Below are positions 60,098 through 64,000 of a stretch of 64,000 nt of DNA, piece after piece. Each line of letters begins with the position of its first letter. Position 1 is the stretch's first letter. The stretch comes from Streptomyces mirabilis (GTDB lineage Bacteria; Actinomycetota; Actinomycetes; Streptomycetales; Streptomycetaceae). Location: positions 5,828,001 to 5,892,000 of the forward strand of contig NZ_CP074102.1 of the NCBI RefSeq assembly GCF_018310535.1. Direction: 5' to 3'. The notes beneath the pieces are model-generated. The model saw only the letters and a program-made list of their open reading frames with translations. It was not told the DNA's origin and did not search any database. A program made the position numbers and the translations under genes.

Positions 60098-60167
60098 CGG
60101 TGGGGGCTTGTCGCGCCCACGCGGCGGATCCGCGTATGTCACGGCCCCGCGCCCCTGCAGGGCGCCT
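60098..60167. repeat. Variant of the dispersed intergenic repeat
   Basis: GTGGGGGCTTGTCGCGC and CCCCGCGCCCCT, the two halves of the repeat seen at 7.9 and 48.5 kb, here separated by about 28 bp containing CGGCGGATCCGCG in place of AGTT. It lies between GH1 and emfourin. Confidence 0.7.
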
Positions 60168-60182
60168 CCCCGAGGCCGCTTT

Positions 60183-60449
60183 CTAGGCGCCCTCCTTCAG
60201 GACCCTCGAAATCAGACTTCGCTGCTCCTCCGTCAGTCTCGGGTCGGCGGCGTAGACCGTCTTCCCGTTCACCGTGATCTCGTAGCTGAAGCCGTCGGGG
60301 ACCCCCGCGGGGCGCGTGCCCTGGCCGGAGGCGATCGCCTGCTCGGCCAGGGCGTGCCACTCGGGGGCGTCGGAGCGCCCCGAGGTGTCCACCTCGGCAT
60401 GGCGCTCGATGCCCGCGAATCCGCCCGTGCGCCTTACCTGAATACGCAT
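60183..60449 (-). CDS. Emfourin-like M4 protease inhibitor
   Basis: An 88-residue cytosolic protein: MRIQVRRTGGFAGIERHAEVDT, a central WHALAEQAIASGQ helix, and PDGFSYEITVNGKTVYAADPRLTEEQRSLISRVL at the C-terminus, matching emfourin, the protein inhibitor of protealysin-like M4 proteases. It begins 32 bp after the M4 protease gene on the same strand, the known protease-inhibitor operon order. Confidence 0.9.
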   Translation of the reverse strand: MRIQVRRTGGFAGIERHAEVDTSGRSDAPEWHALAEQAIASGQGTRPAGVPDGFSYEITVNGKTVYAADPRLTEEQRSLISRVLKEGA

Positions 60450-60481
60450 GGGTCCTGTCTAGTACGAGTCGGACGCCGAAG

Positions 60482-61555
60482 CTACGACGTCGGCACCCCG
60501 ACCTGTTCCCAGGCCTTCGTGACGGACTGGAGCTCCTCGCCCTCGCCGTACCGGCTCCTGGCCTGGGCGGCCGTCAGCTTGGCGAAGTCGGAGAAGCTCG
60601 CCTGGGACTGGAGCTCGCCGCCGGTGAGGACGTCGTACCAGATCTGCCCGGCGCGCTCCCAGGCGTGCCCGCCGAGGGCCTGGGCGACCAGGTAGAAGGC
60701 GTGGTTGGGGATGCCGGAGTTGATGTGGACACCGCCGTTGTCGCGGCCGGTCTTCACATAGCCGTCCATCGTCGCGGGCTGCGGGTCCTTGCCGAGCACG
60801 TCGTCGTCGTACGCCGTGCCGGGCTCCTTCATGGAGCGCAGCGCCTTGCCGGTGACGCGCGGCGCGAGCAGGCCCGCGCCGATCAGCCAGTCGGCGTCGG
60901 CGGCGGTCTGGCCGAGCGTGTACTGCTTGATCAGCGAGCCGAAGACGTCCGACATGGACTCGTTCAGGGCGCCCGGCTGGCCGAAGTAGGTGAGGTTCGC
61001 CGTGTACTGGGTGACGCCGTGGGTCAGCTCGTGGCCGATGACATCGACCGGGATGGTGAAGTCGAGGAAGATCTCGCCGTCGCCGTCGCCGAACACCATC
61101 TGCTCGCCGTTCCAGAAGGCGTTGTTGTAGCCGACGTCGAAGTGGACGCTCGCGTCGAGGGGCAGACCCTCGCCGTTGATCGAGTTGCGGGCGTAGGCGT
61201 TCAGGTAGAGGTCGAAGGTGGCGCCGAGCCCGGCGTAGGCGCGGTTGACCGTGGCGTCCTTGCCGGGCTTGTCGGCCTCGCCGCGGACCTTCTTGCCCGG
61301 CAGGTCCTGGTGGTGCTTGGCGTCGTAGATGGTGCGCTGCGGCTTGTCCGCGGGCGCGCCCTGGGGCGGGGCCACGGTGGGCGCGCCGATGACCGTGGTC
61401 AGCCGGCGGTGGGTGCGCTCGAAGGCGTCGCGCTCCAGGGTGCGGCGCGCGGGTCCGGCGAGCGTGGGGTCCTCGTGCTGGGCCAGCGTGTCGAGGATGT
61501 GGGGCGGCACGATGGTGCAGAAGACAGGCTCGAAGCCTGCCGGGTTCGCGGTCAT
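60482..61555 (-). CDS. Protealysin-like M4 family zinc metalloprotease
   Basis: A 357-residue thermolysin-family protease without a signal peptide. The N-terminal CTIVPPHILDTLA is the short protealysin propeptide motif. VIGHELTHGVT gives zinc ligands H175 and H179 with catalytic E176, GALNESMSDVFG the third ligand Glu, and GGVHINSGIPNHAFYLVA the transition-state His. ATG 61555 is used; GTG 61564 is three codons upstream, and neither has a clear ribosome site. It is co-transcribed with emfourin and divergent from leuA. Confidence 0.93.
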   Translation of the reverse strand: MTANPAGFEPVFCTIVPPHILDTLAQHEDPTLAGPARRTLERDAFERTHRRLTTVIGAPTVAPPQGAPADKPQRTIYDAKHHQDLPGKKVRGEADKPGKDATVNRAYAGLGATFDLYLNAYARNSINGEGLPLDASVHFDVGYNNAFWNGEQMVFGDGDGEIFLDFTIPVDVIGHELTHGVTQYTANLTYFGQPGALNESMSDVFGSLIKQYTLGQTAADADWLIGAGLLAPRVTGKALRSMKEPGTAYDDDVLGKDPQPATMDGYVKTGRDNGGVHINSGIPNHAFYLVAQALGGHAWERAGQIWYDVLTGGELQSQASFSDFAKLTAAQARSRYGEGEELQSVTKAWEQVGVPTS

Positions 61556-63630
<2,075 letters not shown>

Positions 63631-63650
63631 GGACTTTGACCGGCACTTTC

Positions 63651-63686
63651 GGGGCCCCGTCCGCCTTTCGAGGCGGGCGGGGCCCC
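63651..63686 (+). terminator. leuA terminator
   Basis: 15-bp stem (GGGGCCCCGTCCGCC with GGCGGGCGGGGCCCC, one G-T pair) and a 6-nt loop, 20 nt after the stop. Confidence 0.85.
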
Positions 63687-63739
63687 GTCGTATACCGGCC
63701 AATCGCCGTGGAGATCACGGAAAGGTCTCGTCCAAGGTA

Positions 63740-63769
63740 CTGACTCTGCCTCAACAATGTGGCTAACAT
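63740..63769 (+). promoter_or_regulatory. Candidate promoter of the terB-like gene
   Basis: CTGACT (63740-63745) and TAACAT (63764-63769), 18-nt spacer, 47 nt before the GTG. Confidence 0.5.
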
Positions 63770-63816
63770 CACGCCAGCGCGGCGATGTTGCCGCGGCGTT
63801 ACGGAGGTGTGCGAGC

Positions 63817-64000
63817 GTGCTGCCAGGATGGGGACGAAACGGTCGTGCAGTGCAGATTTCCCGCATCCTAGGCACCCGTACCGCGTGGACCACCATGGGG
63901 GACGGCGAGTTCTTCTGCCCGGGCTGCGGGGGTGACCGCAACTACCAGCGGCTCACCGGCCGGCGCCGCTTCACTCTCCTGGGCGTCCCGGTCCTGCCGC
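63817..64000 (+). CDS. TerB-family protein, 5' part (runs off window)
   Basis: The first 61 codons of a gene starting MLPGWGRNGRAVQISRILGTRTAWTTMGDGEFFCPGCGGDRNYQRLTGRRRFTLLGVPVLP. The CPGCGGDRNY element is the first half of a zinc ribbon seen at the N-terminus of Streptomyces TerB-type tellurite-resistance proteins found beside leuA; the TerB domain itself lies outside the window. GGAGG (63803-63807) is 9 nt before GTG 63817. Confidence 0.75.
   Translation, partial: MLPGWGRNGRAVQISRILGTRTAWTTMGDGEFFCPGCGGDRNYQRLTGRRRFTLLGVPVLP

Overview
The window is chromosomal DNA of a Streptomyces or very close relative. The evidence is very high GC with strongly G/C-ending codons, frequent GTG and TTG starts, actinobacterial gene families (DUF3097, RsmE next to DnaJ2, emfourin with a protealysin-type protease, TerB), a CIRCE operator in front of hrcA, GlnR boxes in front of amtB, and Streptomyces-type intergenic repeats. 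The backbone order (hemW, hrcA, dnaJ2, rsmE, HIT, RNase Z, phoH, ybeY, corC, era, M4 protease, leuA, terB) is the usual Streptomyces core, with accessory blocks set into it.

Layout. 1-6.5 kb: a truncated poly-HAMP hybrid histidine kinase (minus) divergent from an ATPase/GAF/PP2C phosphatase (plus), a likely signalling pair. 6.6-23.8 kb: housekeeping genes for haem (hemW), heat-shock control (CIRCE-hrcA-dnaJ2), rRNA methylation, a tricorn-like protease, a HIT protein, RNase Z-like, adenine/adenosine deaminase, an MFS transporter and a PfkB kinase. 23.8-42.2 kb: a secreted glycan-degradation locus with a strong promoter overlapped by a perfect palindrome, then GH31, GH123, GH35, an SGNH esterase, a carbohydrate-module protein and GH89, closed by a 20-bp stem terminator. 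The genes overlap by ATGA and share C-terminal modules. Two insertion sequences sit in the locus: an IS110-family element (with a candidate bridge RNA) between GH31 and GH123, and an IS4-family element inside GH35 with an 11-bp target duplication. The GH35 gene is cut between its two catalytic glutamates.

42.2-49.8 kb: phoH-ybeY-corC, a YjbR protein, a divergent MFS/XRE-regulator pair around a palindrome, a cytidine-deaminase-fold protein without zinc ligands, an intergenic repeat array and era. 49.8-55.1 kb: GlnR-box-controlled amtB-glnK without glnD, then on the other strand three secreted-protein genes, including a DUF916-like protein and a WxL-like protein, an arrangement best known from Firmicutes. 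55.1-60.0 kb: a GNAT gene, a tnpB-only IS200/IS605-type element whose right end supplies the stop codon of the next gene, and an MFS + GH1 beta-glucosidase operon behind a 17-bp perfect palindrome. 60.1-64 kb: protealysin-like M4 protease with its emfourin inhibitor gene, leuA with a four-leucine leader peptide, and the start of a TerB-family gene.

No tRNA, rRNA or CRISPR array was seen. Family names come from motif and sequence recognition by eye; no database search was run.
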